From positions 511,418,566 to 511,482,565 of the forward strand of contig CM040121.1 of NCBI GenBank assembly GCA_022559845.1: 64,000 bases of DNA, read 5' to 3'. The stretch comes from Amorphophallus konjac (Eukaryota; Streptophyta; Magnoliopsida; Alismatales; Araceae). The notes beneath the pieces are model-generated. The model worked only from the letters and a program-made list of their open reading frames with translations, was not told the DNA's origin and searched no databases. The position numbers and the translations under genes were made by a program. Positions 35,201 through 43,526 of this stretch are shown here, in pieces. Position 1 is the stretch's first letter. Every line of letters begins with the position of its first letter.

Positions 35201-38200
35201 ACCCACATTGACACATTTGATTAGTCGACCCTTCTCCTTCTCAAAGCGATTCTCTGAAAGTAGGCAGTGTTTCTACCCCTTTCCTCGAGCCATTTCTCTC
35301 TAGATCTCTGTTTCCAGTAGATTTCTTTCTTCAAAAGGATCTCATCAAACTCCTCCCTGAGTATGTCGCTGAGCTGTCTATCTAATTCATCCAGTTGCCC
35401 AATCTCCTCCAAGCAGTTCAAACCCTCCAGTTAACCAAATATCTTGTCTTTGACAGCTTTAGCAGGTAGTTTCTTGGTTGCACCCCATTCCTTCAACACC
35501 TGCACTACATGCTTCAATTTACACACCATTTCGACCTTAGCAGACTGTTCTCACCTTAAGGTATTCCAAGCCTGTCTAACAGTGTCCATAAAGTCCTCTC
35601 TGAAATAATATCTTTCTAATCTGAAACTGGCTTCTCCGAGTACTTGTAGGAAGTCTTCAACAGTATGGGCTTATGGTTTGACATGGGTCTTGCTAAGTAA
35701 CATGACTGCACATGGGAAAATAATATTTCTAGTAGACAGATATCAAAATCTATCCAACCCAGAACTTGAAGGATCAACCCTCATATTGGATCATGTGAAT
35801 ACGGGCAAATATCAATCAGTGCAGCATCTACAATAAAGCCAAGGAAATCCTCCATATCCCCTTCCTGAGTGTTCACACTTGTCTTGTCATAAGAAGCTGC
35901 AACTGCATTGAAATCTCCTCCCACACACCATGGTCTGTCTGAAGATTGATGATATCGGAATAGTTCCTCCCCAAGAAGCCTCTTCCCTTCTCTGCTTTGT
36001 AGTCTATAGGCCCCAAAAAAAATCCCACAAAAAGCCATCACTGAGGTTACAGAAGTGGAGAGTAATTGGCCCCTACCAACTTGTTTGTCTTCTACCACCT
36101 CCTCTACCTCAAATAGGTTCCACAGACTCATTATTCCTCTTGACCTTCCCTTAGCTGGATAAACAACCCCCTTCGACAGCTTAACACCCCCAATCTCTCT
36201 CATAATAGCCTTCCCATCCCACTCACATTTAGACTCATGCAAACACAATATATCAATTTTGCATCTTCTGACCAACTCTCTCATCACCCTTCTCTTCTCA
36301 CCCCCACCAATCCCCCTCACATTCCAAAAACAATCCTCATTATAATTAGGGAATGTTCCTATCACCCACCCCTTTTGCACTCTCCTCTCTCTCCGCACCT
36401 GCTTTTTTTTGGGACTTTCCCCTTCTAGCATCCTTGTTCAACCATCTCTTCTGCAATTTGTTAAAGACTCCTTTGGGATCCCTCTTGTCCAGCGAAGGAT
36501 ATCCCTACCTTCTCAGTCAGCTCCCTCACTTGCACTTCAGTTAACCTCTTCACAACTCCTACCATCTCTTTCACCTCTTCTCTTCCTAGTCTACCTGTTT
36601 CAGAGATTCCCTCCCCATCGGACTGCCCCTCTCCCGCAGGTCTGGTCTCCTCCAGCATGTTGGTGCCATCTTCATGGTCTTGATCCTTCGCTCCAAGGCC
36701 GGCGTAGCCCCAGCATCCTAGAAGTCCCTGTTGCAGATAAGAAGCCCTTGTTGTTGTTCCGATGGTGTCCCTGATCCTGCCAGAAGATTTGGGACTTCAG
36801 GATCTTTCTCCTCCAGCTGTGTATTTGACCGGAGCCTGCATCTCCCGGAGAGGGAAGTGTGATGCGACGATCGCCGGCACCTCCCGAGTGCCCCCTGGTA
36901 AGGCACCTTGGAGCTGCAGAATAGAGCAGAGGAGGTCTGCCGTAGTCACCAACGGCTTCTTCCACCCAATACCCACATCTGGCTCCTGGGACGGAGCCAG
37001 ACTATCTTCCCTTGCTGATGGATGTTCGGGGACGAGTCGACCTGCGGAGTGGCCAGTGAGGCCGTAAGGCCTGAACGGTCCCTTCGCAGATCTGCATTGG
37101 GTGCCTGTGAGAGCTTCTCGGCTGTTTCTTCTTCAACCTGCTGCAGAAGCCTGTAAGAGACTGCCTGGGTCACGATCTCTGAAGCCGTAGGAGGATTGCC
37201 GGACTTGTCGGAGCGGAGCAGCAGGGAGTACGCCGCCGACACCAGCTGGCCGGAGCTCCTCTCGGCCAGTTGTCTTCTCTCTATGTCTGCTGCAGCTAAC
37301 AGGCGGGGAAGAAGATGCCTATCAGGTCCGGACGAACCCGATAATCCCGCGACCCTAGATTTGGGTACCGCAGGGCAACCCAAAACAATCTGGTTCACTG
37401 GCCAAAGCAGTGTAGGTATCAGTCTGGCCTGCCCGAACAGTACCAGGCGTTTCCCATCGATCAGAAATTTGCCCAATAACCTGTGACCCAGATCCAAGGC
37501 ACTGTAGATGACCATCCGGCCCATCCACTTGCCCACCTTGATTCAAATTTGAACTAGGGGGCCTGGGGCTGCCACGAACCCTTGCCCCCATGTACTTCTT
37601 CCACCTCGCGCCCAGGACAGTGTTGCCCTACTGCCACCCACCACTGTCCTTCGATTCCAGCAAGATGTGCGTCCTGACCATGAACTGCTCTCCACCGACG
37701 GTGAAGAGGATCATCTACTATTGACTTGCACGAATGGCCGTGAGGGAGGTCACCGGAGCAAATAGGATTGTCCCTGCCACCATTGACCCAAAGCCCCGGA
37801 CCAGGGCTGCAACTCCCTCCTCATCGCAGAGGATGAGGGGGAGCCCCTCTAGGCATATTCTTAACTCCAGAACTCTAGGATTGGGGAAGGCCCCCCTTTC
37901 CAAGGACCATCGCTGGATCCATACCGGAGTACCCTCCACCACTACGTACCCAACCTCCGCCGCCGCTGCTACTGTCTCTTACTGCCTCCCTATTGCAACG
38001 AAGCCTAAGCTATTTACCTAGCAGCCCTCCCACCCGTCTCCCCATAGCCCCAACATCACCTTGACCTTTGCCGCCTCCACCTCCCCATCCACTGGTGCCA
38101 CCCATAAGCATCGCCCACATGATGCCACCCTTGATCAGCTCCTGCGGGATTGGACCAATGTCCATTTCTTCCCGACCTCTCTTAGCACTCGCTGGAGCAC

Positions 38201-41200
38201 TGTTGCAGATGGCGTCGGCATATGACCGTTCTGGAATAGGTGTCCTCACACCACCCACAGCCTCCGGCCTCCAGTACCTGCGGTACCATTGGGTGTGCAG
38301 GTGCCCCTTTCTCCCGCAGTGATAGCAGGGGGGGATTCCCCCTCCCCCTTCTCCTGCCGTCCATCCTTTCCCCCTGTTCACCGCTACTCTGGGGAAGCTC
38401 AATCAAGGGCCATCCCTCCCAAGGGGGACTCAGTTCACCCCAAAGACGAACACTGGCGGCCGCCAGTCCAACGCACCCCCTTCAGCTGGCATGGCATGCT
38501 TTCCCTGGGTGCTGTACACTTGGTCTCTACATAGTAGAGGTTTGGTTAGTCCATTCTGGTAGTTGGAAAAGCGTTGTCAATTTGTCATTGTGGCAGCCTG
38601 AGGTTAGAGTTTGATCAGATGATTCGATTGGGTTATAATCATTTTGGTGGGCACATTGACTGTCTTCTAGGATCACCCCAGTTTTACAAGTTTTAGGGGA
38701 AAAATTAATTGGTAAAATTGCTGATGAGGCCATTTAGTTTTGTCATATTGCTCTGGGATCTTATGTTATCCAGGAAGTACACACTTTCAATTTTTGTATT
38801 AACTAGAGGTCTCAACCTTTTGCGGTGCTTCCTAGAAATGCCACTAAGGAAATTGAAAAAGACTGACACTGGTCTACAAATTCATGCAGTTACATGACTC
38901 GCTGCCTAGAGAAACATGCCACCTCAACAGTCATAGTGCATTTTATGTTTTAAGTTTTTATATTATTTCACACATGTAACATTCAAAGAATATTATTTCA
39001 GAAACATAATAATTTTCTCACTACTTTCCTCAACAAAATAATTCTCACTTAGAAAAAAATGTGAGGATAAGAAGGTAGAGTATTCTTGTGATAAAGTAGA
39101 TGTAAACTTGGTAGTGTAACCCGAGCTTCTCTGATGTATAGAAAGTTTCAAGTGTCTTCTGGGTGTTTTGGAGCCTCCTTTGGATACTACGAAAGTTCAG
39201 TTGCCCATTACTGTCATCAATGACAGGATAGAAGCATTCCTGATTGAGTTCCCTGTTCAACTTGTTACCATCTTGCATCAATTGAATGCTGGATGAAATA
39301 TATTTCTACTTGTAGCATAGACTGAATCATTTGTGCAACCTTTAAAGTGTAAGGTTCCCTTAGCAACCCCTTCAAAAGAAAATTAACTCTTTGCAAAAGA
39401 ACTGTCGATGCAAGTGTAATTTCCTTAGACATTTGTAGATTGTTTCAACTTTTAAGTTTCATTTTGCTTTGTTTTTTATCAGAACCTGATCTTTTTTAAC
39501 TTCATTAGACCTTTTTAAAATTCATTCAGTGTAATGATCAGCTAATGGGAAGTGAGGACTCCTGAATAGTGTTGTTTGTTTCATTTGTGGGATGGTCCAG
39601 GAATGGGCTACTTATTTTGTAATGTGGAATGTGGATGATAGTAACTCCTCACTTTTGTTTTTCTGGGGGGAGTGAAGAAGGACGTACCATCCTGGTATTC
39701 TAGTACATTGGATTTTTTTGAGAGCTTCACTCGTACACTTGTACATCCCTTTGATTAATACATAGTTTTGTGATACCATCTGCTTTCAAGCAAGGTTTGC
39801 TGTGCCTCACTGGATCGGTGCATATCGCACCTACTTGATCGTGCTAGCCGAAAATCAGTATGGCGATATGGCGGTACACACTTGATCTGGTGTCAGGTCG
39901 CCGGCGGCCTGGCGGAGGCGGTGGTGGCTGAGGGGAGGTCAGCCTGCGAGAGAGAGACGTGGGAGTGGCGAGGCGAGGTGCTCCGGCGGCATCAATCTGG
40001 GTGCTGGATCACCGTGGATGGAGGGCAGCGCAGCTGTGGCGATGGAGGAGGGAGGCACGACAGAGGAGGGGGGGGGGCAGAGGAGAGGGTGGAGCGGGAG
40101 GGAAGAGGGGAGGCCGGCACCTTCGCCATTAACACCAACCTTGACCTGTACCTCTCTGACACTGCCTCCTGGAGGGATTCCCTGCACGTGTTAGCGGACC
40201 CGCGGCGGCACGACAGCCGGATGCTACAAAGATACTGGAGCCTGGAGGTGTGCTGGTGGGAGCTGCTTGTGTGGGACGAGCATGCACTGGAGCTGGCAGG
40301 GAGAGTAATGGGTCGGCTCGGTGAGGGGTTGTGGGGGTGGAGGCCAGGAGACTACAGGGGCTGAGGTGCCCGGAGAGGAGGATCATGCAAAAAAAAAGAG
40401 ACACTTGTAGGCACGGTACTGTACTATACCGTACCGCACCGTACCACTGGAGCACCGGCAGTACGATGAACCTTGCTTTCAAGACGTGATCAGTTTATGG
40501 ATATCTGAAATGTAACCAAAATGGTTGTAAACCAGTCAATACAGATGTTTTCAGTTTAGGGTTAATTGCAAAAGTAAACCTCTTGCCTGCATAATTGCAG
40601 AATTGCCCCCTCTTATTTAAACATTATTTTTAATAACCTTGCTACGTTGTAATATTTGCAAAAGTACCCCTGCTGTCAGCTACCATTAGAATTCGATTGA
40701 AATCTCTTATTTAACCTGGGTTAGTCTAGCCAAATTTCGAAACTGACAAAGATACCTGTAATCTCTCCTAACCTCTTTCTCTGTTGACACCTATCTATCT
40801 TATTACTTCTCCCCTCTCTCTTTGGCATAATGCATCGGTCAAAACAATGTTTTTCTATGGGGGTATTTTCGTCCAAAAAATTAATTATGGGGATGGAAAC
40901 AGAATATTCTTTACATCTTGAACGGGGGCTAACTGCCAGAGTATGTTTGCAAGTATTGCAACATAGTGAGGTTATGAAAAATAATATTAAAATAAGAGAG
41001 GCAATTCTGCAATTCTGCATGTAAGAGGGTTATTTTTGCAATTAACCCTTTAGTATAATATTGTATATTTTTGTAATATTTTTAGAAAAATGTGGAATTG
41101 CACCACCAGTTGGTTTAAGGAAAAAAATGACATCATTTGAACCAAAATTTATCTGGATGTTGACATGTATCAGTCACCATGTCATGTCTTCTGTCTCACT

Positions 41201-43267
41201 ATTTTCATCATAATTTTGTGTGTGTTTACCATGTATGATTCGTTTATTTACATGATCCATTCTGAGGATTATCTGATCTTACCTGTGAGCACCCTGCCTC
41301 AACTGGAAATGATGTAGACACATCAGCATGACAGGAGGTTATTAGAGGCGGTGAAAGAAAATTACTCGGTTACCTCCAGTAGAGGAAACTAGGTTGCTGG
41401 ACTTGCTGAAGAAAGAATGGTAAGAAGTGAGGGTGAATCTTAATGGGAAGCCTACTTCTGATTGGTAGATATAGTTATTATTTGTAGGGGAAGCTAACAT
41501 GTATAGTATTACTCTAGACTAAATTATGCAGGAGCACATGAAGTTTTCTGTGAATTCATCTTATGCTGCATTTAGTGGGACTAACACTTCGACATCATAA
41601 TACATTGTTTTCTAAAAGCATAATATATAAATTCTTTCTTCCAGTTGCAGCATCTTTGAAAGATTTCTCTTCTCTATGAATCTAATTTTGATATTGAAAT
41701 GTGTATCTTTAAATAAAAGGAAAGTGAGATGATTTGATAAAAAAAATGTGTTTTTTCCTGTGTACGGTGGATTTGCTATTTACTTTCCCTTTTCTTTCTT
41801 GTCTTTCCTACCTGTCTCAGATCACTTCTTTCCCACTGGCAGAACTCAACAGATTTAAAACTGTACTATTACTGTTGTTATGTTTCATTACAAGAAGAAT
41901 TTTGAAAGATGGATACTAACAATTATGAATATTGTAATGTAAATTACCTTGCTAACCTTTGGGAAGTGGTTTGTTGTTTCATGGTGTGCTATATTAGTGT
42001 TTTAAAGATTAAAACACCTCCTCCTCACCTCCATTGAATTGTGTGTCCCCTATCTCCCCTCCCCCCGCCCCCCAACCAAAACACCTCCCAGTAAAAAAAA
42101 ATTGCTGGGATTTAAAGAAGGTGAACGTTGGGCTTTATTCTGTCTGCAGTATTGTCCATGCAATTTTGTCTCATTGGATCGAAACATGGCAGTTTCCAGC
42201 CCATTTAAATGCCTGATGGAGTTCCAAACCAAATTAGGAACTGAACCCAATGGAATCATTTCTTATTGGTTTCCAGATCCTTTTGATTTTGTTTGTTTTG
42301 CTAATATTTTCTCTGATCCGAAAATGGACCAGGACAGATGACTACATGCTTCTTGCAGTCAGTGAGTTGTTTTCATGGTGAACAATGCCTACTCAACAGT
42401 AATCACCTAGAAATTGTTTGTAGGTAGTTTGTAGTACGGGTTGGGAGGCTTTGCCCAATAAGGTCTGCAAAATTTCTAATACTGAAATAATGTATGGTTA
42501 TGCTCATTGATGATTCTATGCTTTGCAGTTTAAGCCTGAAGAGATCAATGCTATTATGAATGATTTTGATGAGCCTGGATCTCTTGCTCCAACTGGATTG
42601 TACCTTGGCAACACTAAGTATATGGTGATCCAAGGAGAAGCAGGGGTGGTTATTCGGGGTAAAAAGGTGAGAAATGGTCAAACAAATCCACATTTTGGTT
42701 GATTTAATTTTAATCTCATTGCAGTTCGGTCTTTCTGAATTTCACAACCACCAGCAGCAAATGACTAACCGTATCTTCACCTGAAGTTTAGCATTCCACG
42801 GTTTTCATAGTTATATGGTAATCAGGCATTTAGGATGGTTGGCTAGTGTACACAATATGTTTTTGTACATTCTATACTTAAGAAGGATCCATTCATTTTG
42901 GCATAGAAACTCCTCTCAAAATGGCAGTCCAGCTCCAAGGCCCTGGTGCACAAGACGTGTACACTACCATGGCTAGTTCATGGAGGCAGCCTGGAATTCT
43001 TGATCTAGTGTATGGGCTTTATTTTCCAACATATAGCTCTTCTATTATGTTACAAATTATTCTTGCTAGCCCCTGAGGACTTCGCGGTTAGATTTCTGTT
43101 GTGATGTATTTCCTTGATTCACCATTCTTCAGGGTTCTGGAGGCGTAACCGTCAAGAAAACAAATCAGGCACTAATCATAGGCATTTATGATGAGCCAGT
43201 GGCACCTGGTCAGTGCAACATGGTTGTCGAAAAGCTTGGTGACTATCTCATAGAACAGGGCCTTTAG
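8171..43267 (+). CDS. PRF: Profilin, three exons with a 34-kb first intron
   Basis: Joining 8171-8296, 42529-42666 and 43133-43267 gives an uninterrupted 132-residue profilin, close to the usual 131-134 residues in plants. Profilin is a cytosolic protein that binds G-actin, proline-rich ligands such as formins, and phosphoinositides. Visible hallmarks are the N-terminal [11 protein letters not shown] (Trp3 and Tyr6 contribute to the poly-proline site), '[14 protein letters not shown]', '[19 protein letters not shown]', 'IRGKKG' and the C-terminal '[14 protein letters not shown]'. All splice sites are GT-AG and both introns are phase 0 (42 + 46 + 44 codons), the conserved plant profilin layout. 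The residue often Cys13 in plant profilins is Tyr here, while the later Cys in 'PGQCNM' is kept. The frame is intact in all exons, so the gene is probably functional if the giant intron is spliced. Confidence 0.95.
9589..10149 (+). mobile_element. 5'-truncated LINE with 13-bp target-site duplication
   Basis: The insert is bounded by direct repeats AACTAATAATCTG at 9576-9588 and 10150-10162. It encodes the tail of a LINE ORF2 with a zinc-binding reverse-transcriptase (zf-RVT) domain: '[21 protein letters not shown]' in part near 9655, then 'EIWTKL', '[12 protein letters not shown]' and a C-terminal 'VREWVREW'. One in-frame stop lies near 9748. The 3' UTR ends ...ACTTTCAAAAT with no long poly(A). 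The same 3' end is seen, reversed, on the large LINE at 32635. Confidence 0.9.
10238..12653 (-). mobile_element. 3' LTR of a minus-strand Tat-type Gypsy element (left boundary uncertain)
   Basis: On the minus strand the LTR starts TGTTGAACCCTA at 12653, preceded by the purine-rich GTGGGGGGCATT (12654-12668). The LTR at 17790 starts with the same TGTTGAACCCTA. The left end is placed at TGTAACACC (10238), but 10238 to about 10760 has a different character and could be a separate Gypsy LTR piece. The interior holds GGGTATATTTGCAA-type AT-rich repeats (10740-11370) and a GC-rich palindromic array (11640-12170). No coding sequence is recognised. Confidence 0.55.
11640..12170. repeat. GC-rich palindromic tandem array in the Tat LTR
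   Basis: About ten irregular units of roughly 45-50 bp alternate a spacer such as GTGCTTGCGCAAC or GGTGCTTATGCAA with a short palindrome. Examples are GGAGGTACCTCC (near 11825 and 11946), GGAGGGGGCTCC and GGAGGGAGCTCTTCC. Long open frames on both strands here are by-products of base composition. Confidence 0.75.
12654..12668 (-). other. Polypurine tract of the minus-strand Tat element
   Basis: Read on the minus strand this is ATCCCGTGGGGGGCATT, directly followed by the LTR start TGTTGAACCC. It sets the element's orientation and identifies the LTR to its left as the 3' LTR. Confidence 0.55.
15662..17575 (+). other. Chain of short GT-AG introns in the PMD gene
   Basis: Introns readable by eye: 15662-15760 (99 bp), 15923-16041 (119), 16123-16198 (76), 16471-16564 (94), 17085-17165 (81), 17259-17340 (82) and 17467-17575 (109). 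All start GTAA, GTAT, GTGA or GTAC and end in pyrimidine-rich ...AG. The exons between them are short and acidic and read Glu/Asp/Thr/Ser/Pro-rich segments. One more intron near 16750 is unclear. Confidence 0.6.
17865..18180. repeat. Array of GGGGGACCCCC palindromes in the Tat LTR
   Basis: Eight or nine units of about 35-45 bp are each centred on a palindrome such as GGAGGGGGACCCCCTCC (near 17867, 17971, 18092 and 18157), GGAGGGGGAATCCCCTCC (near 18031) or GGAGGGCCCCCCTCC (near 18001). Variable spacers such as GGTTGTCAGA or GGCTTGCTGCAGACC separate them. Confidence 0.85.
18770..18980. repeat. Five-unit hairpin array with covarying stems in the solo LTR
   Basis: A conserved spacer (about CCGCTGGGCAACACAGCTTG then CCGTC) alternates with five perfect hairpins. 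Their stems are CGAGGA/TCCTCG (18778-18793), CAGTGG/CCACTG (18820-18837), CAGAGG/CCTCTG (18868-18884), CAGTGGA/TCCACTG (18915-18932) and CAGAGGA/TCCTCTG (18959-18976). The varying bases change in both arms together. Loops are 4-6 bases. The array lies downstream of the LTR's TATA box and so would be in its transcript. Confidence 0.9.
19321..19330 (-). promoter_or_regulatory. TATA box of the solo LTR
   Basis: On the minus strand TTATATATAT followed by GAG is a strong TATA element. The 11-mer array lies upstream of it and the CT/GA-rich leader and hairpins lie downstream. This divides the LTR into U3 (about 19330-20759) and R-U5 (18298 to about 19295). Confidence 0.6.
19550..20541 (-). repeat. 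About 30 dispersed copies of an 11-mer, AAGTCTATACA
   Basis: On the + strand the motif is TGTATAGACTT, with variants TGTACAGACTT, TGTGTAGACTT, TGTATGGACTT and TGTGCAGACTT. It occurs roughly every 30 bp over 990 bp, with non-repetitive spacers of varying length. A second short motif, GAGACGGT or AAGACGCT, alternates with it between about 19915 and 20315. In the LTR's own direction the cluster lies about 0.2-1.2 kb upstream of the TATA box, in U3. Confidence 0.85.
21330..21860. repeat. ~30-bp tandem array in the Tat LTR
   Basis: About 17 units of 28-32 bp follow the pattern GAAAATTGCAGAAATAT, then CCCCGATGGTGG, with point changes. It has no coding significance; open frames across it are by-products. 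Confidence 0.85.
22080..22450. repeat. ~59-bp tandem array in the Tat LTR
   Basis: About five units read AAGTCAAGAAATCAAGACAA, then GGAATACCCAAGAAGTCAAA, then a GGGGCTATTTCTGAG ending. The last unit starts at 22384. That is exactly where similarity to the truncated 3' LTR begins, so the deletion breakpoint coincides with a repeat-unit boundary. Confidence 0.8.
23684..25231 (+). pseudogene. Tat gag with a duplicated pre-RT linker module
   Basis: The region reads as fragments of a Tat-lineage polyprotein. A gag-like start (23684-23980) is followed by a 401-residue open frame (24026-25231). That frame has three parts. The first is a linker module ('[10 protein letters not shown]' ... '[10 protein letters not shown]' ... 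'DPRPIITNV', about 24053-24375) that normally precedes RT. The second is a gag piece with a Leu-rich coil and a zinc-knuckle-like '[14 protein letters not shown]' (near 24866). The third is the start of a second linker copy ('[10 protein letters not shown]', near 25115). The module order is abnormal, so the open frame is a rearrangement product and not an intact gag. Confidence 0.7.
25232..25919 (+). pseudogene. Second linker and truncated Tat reverse transcriptase
   Basis: The second linker copy continues ('[13 protein letters not shown]' ... 'IDNPRPIF') into the RT N-terminus: '[20 protein letters not shown]' (near 25485), '[11 protein letters not shown]', '[20 protein letters not shown]' (near 25730) and '[15 protein letters not shown]' (near 25840). 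A one-base frameshift lies near 25718. RT ends abruptly at 'HMAFR', before the catalytic YxDD motif, where LTR sequence starts at 25920. This is a Tat-type, non-chromovirus Gypsy RT and is non-functional. Confidence 0.88.
25920..26688 (+). repeat. Truncated 3' LTR of the plus-strand Tat element
   Basis: These 769 bp correspond along their whole length to 22384-23152 of the 5' LTR, also 769 bp, with small compensating indels. In a 215-base stretch starting TTCAAGTATTAATTG I count about 18 differences, mostly transitions. The insertion is therefore not recent. Confidence 0.85.
27418..28512. repeat. Spacer with a duplicated ~210-bp block flanking a ~55-bp tandem array
   Basis: Two related blocks (about 27418-27632 and 28307-28512) share GTTGAGGGGTT, CATCTCAGTCGGG and GACTAAGTC, then CTATTTTAAGTCC-type stretches. 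Between them about 11 units of 50-58 bp follow GCTGACCTTTGTGGTTTGGA, then GCCAAGGATTGGAGTTGAGT, then TTTGAAACTC. The region lies between the PMD gene and a minus-strand integrase tail, in the position of the non-coding spacer of a Tat element. Poly-T/TTCTT runs fill 27180-27420. Confidence 0.75.
28516..28920 (-). pseudogene. C-terminal end of a Gypsy integrase
   Basis: The minus-strand frame reads the C-terminal portion of Tat/Gypsy integrase: '[21 protein letters not shown]', then '[12 protein letters not shown]', '[23 protein letters not shown]' and the typical final '[12 protein letters not shown]'. Upstream it is cut off at about 28920, where a tandem array begins, so the catalytic core is missing. 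Orientation and position suit the minus-strand Tat element whose 3' LTR ends at 12653. Confidence 0.8.
28925..30890. repeat. GC-rich ~88-bp tandem array (about 20 units)
   Basis: The unit reads approximately GCATTGCTCGGGAACATCC, TTGGGCCCCGAAGGCTTTGC, CCAAGGGCATCAGGCGCCCG, TAGGCTTTGCCTGGCATCCG, then AGCGCCGTA. Some units lack about 10 bases (CATCCGAGCG). Each unit can fold TTGGGC against GCCCAA around a CCGAAGGCTT loop. Long minus-strand frames result from the near multiple-of-three period and are not credible genes. Confidence 0.9.
31091..32630 (-). mobile_element. Minus-strand Gypsy fragment: LTR plus gag start
   Basis: On the minus strand GTGGCGCGATCTGTGGGAAAC (31293-31313) is the sequence that normally follows a Gypsy 5' LTR. 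It is followed by an ATG at 31279 and a 62-codon gag-like frame ([14 protein letters not shown]...). The sequence to the right, 31314 to about 32630, would be the LTR. It contains GACACGTGGCGGTCATCTG (near 32526) of the kind common in Gypsy LTRs. Its ends do not match the LTR at 12653, so it is probably a different element. 30890-31090 is unassigned. Confidence 0.45.
32866..36431 (-). pseudogene. LINE ORF2 pseudogene (AP endonuclease, RT, zf-RVT)
   Basis: Domains in order on the minus strand follow. The AP-type endonuclease is at 36431-35781 ('[14 protein letters not shown]', 'DILCLHESK', '[10 protein letters not shown]'). A linker of about 35421-34991 includes '[20 protein letters not shown]'. 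The reverse transcriptase has '[21 protein letters not shown]' in part (near 34870), '[10 protein letters not shown]' (near 34720) and catalytic YADD near 34320-34331. The C-terminal zf-RVT is at 33426-32866 ('[23 protein letters not shown]' in part and '[21 protein letters not shown]' in part). Together these define a plant L1-type LINE. Multiple stops and frameshifts between and within domains show it is dead. Confidence 0.88.
36950..38440 (-). pseudogene. LINE ORF1 pseudogene (zinc knuckle, DUF4283-like)
   Basis: The minus-strand frames show a zinc-knuckle motif [14 protein letters not shown] near 38310. The last metal-binding Cys is Trp, so the knuckle is damaged. A DUF4283-like segment follows ('[14 protein letters not shown]' ... 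'[22 protein letters not shown]', 37942-37718), then a long C-terminal frame (37536-36946). A knuckle before DUF4283 is the order I know from grass-type LINE ORF1s. The protein would coat LINE RNA in the RNP. It is frameshifted and non-functional. Confidence 0.65.
38531..39788. other. Intronic stretch with no recognised feature
   Basis: AT-rich sequence without credible ORFs, terminal repeats or RNA genes. It probably belongs to the original profilin intron. Confidence 0.5.
39789..40477 (+). mobile_element. 689-bp TIR element with GC-rich interior carrying a dioxygenase-like fragment
   Basis: Terminal repeats AGCAAGGTT..(GTGCC) at 39789 and the reverse-complementary GGCAGTACGATGAACCTTGCT ending at 40477 bound a strikingly GC-rich insert in AT-rich intron. 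TTCA directly flanks both ends. In the + frame near 40120-40345 the translation reads '[22 protein letters not shown]' in part and then '[26 protein letters not shown]'. This resembles the conserved 'SNFDLY..ASWRDTL ... EW..HV..LG..V..LL.EGLG' stretch of plant 2-oxoglutarate/Fe(II)-dependent dioxygenases (ACC-oxidase-homologue group). The middle part is frameshifted. It looks like gene capture by a non-autonomous TIR transposon. The family call is mine by eye. Confidence 0.5.
40559..41049. mobile_element. 491-bp MITE with ~50-bp terminal inverted repeats
   Basis: The left end is GGGTTAATTGCAAAAGTAAA, then CCTCTTGCCTGCATAATTGC and AGAATTGCC. The right end reverse-complements to GGGTTAATTGCAAAAATAAC, then CCTCTTACATGCAGAATTGC and AGAATTGCC. 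TTTA flanks both sides (40555-40558 and 41050-41053). The interior is non-coding. Confidence 0.85.
41050..42528. other. 3' part of profilin intron 1, nothing recognised
   Basis: AT-rich sequence leading to the exon 2 acceptor. A T-rich run and ordinary intronic sequence only. No transposon termini were found. Confidence 0.5.
42529..42666 (+). CDS. PRF: Profilin exon 2 (codons 43-88)
   Basis: The acceptor TTTGCAG ends at 42528. The exon encodes [19 protein letters not shown]... through ...IRGKK and is followed by the donor GTGAGA. At 46 codons it has the standard size for plant profilin exon 2. Confidence 0.95.
43133..43267 (+). CDS. PRF: Profilin exon 3 (codons 89-132 and stop)
   Basis: The acceptor TTCTTCAG ends at 43132 and the stop TAG is at 43265-43267. 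The exon encodes [20 protein letters not shown]... to ...EQGL. Intron 2 (42667-43132) is an ordinary 466 bp. Confidence 0.95.
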   Translation, partial: GSGGVTVKKTNQALIIGIYDEPVAPGQCNMVVEKLGDYLIEQGL

Positions 43268-43526
43268 GTCTGTTGTATTCCTACACTTCAGAACTTCCAT
43301 CTTTTCTGGTCCGTATGATCTTCGATGGGTCTTCTCGTCTTCAACTGCAATCCCTCACTGATGTGTTTTTGTATTCGAGTTGCAGTGGCCGCAGCAATGA
43401 TTTTAGGTTGAGGTCGTGAATGATTTGGTGTGGACAAAGATGATTGCTACTTACCTTTACAAGGCGCTATAATGCTTTTCATATCAGACATCATGTACCC
43501 TATGAACTGTGTTTATGACTCCTTAA
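43268..43526 (+). other. Profilin 3' UTR and immediate downstream sequence
   Basis: Non-repetitive sequence follows the stop codon for about 250 bp, up to the Tourist-like MITE. No canonical AATAAA is present. AT-rich stretches near 43471-43500 could carry the polyadenylation signal. Confidence 0.4.

Larger units (their letters stand above)
32635..38530 (-). mobile_element. Nearly full-length LINE (5' end uncertain)
   Basis: The 3' end lies at an eight-base A run (T run 32635-32642 on +), preceded on the minus strand by ...TGGTACAAACCACTTTC. ORF2 occupies about 36431-32866 and ORF1 about 38440-36950, both on the minus strand. I could not find a target-site duplication for the flank TTTCTAAACTTTATG near 38530, so the 5' boundary is approximate. 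The 3' end resembles that of the small LINE at 9589-10149, indicating one family. Confidence 0.85.
8297..42528 (+). other. Profilin intron 1 (34,232 bp), filled with nested transposons
   Basis: The donor is CAG|GTGAGC and the acceptor is TTTGCAG|TTT. Stretches without recognisable elements are roughly 8297-9575, 10163-10237, 38531-39788 and 41050-42528; these probably represent the ancestral intron. Everything between 10238 and about 38530 is assigned to LTR elements, LINEs and tandem arrays. Some elements lie sense and some antisense to the gene. Confidence 0.85.

Noticed and set aside
32635..38540. Target-site duplication for the large LINE
   Set aside because: The 3' flank TTTCTAAACTTTATG has no matching copy near 38500-38720, so no duplication is claimed.
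39882..40364. 160-codon frame as a real gene
   Set aside because: It lies inside a TIR element, starts in low-complexity Gly/Arg-rich sequence, and the dioxygenase-like blocks are interrupted by a frameshift.
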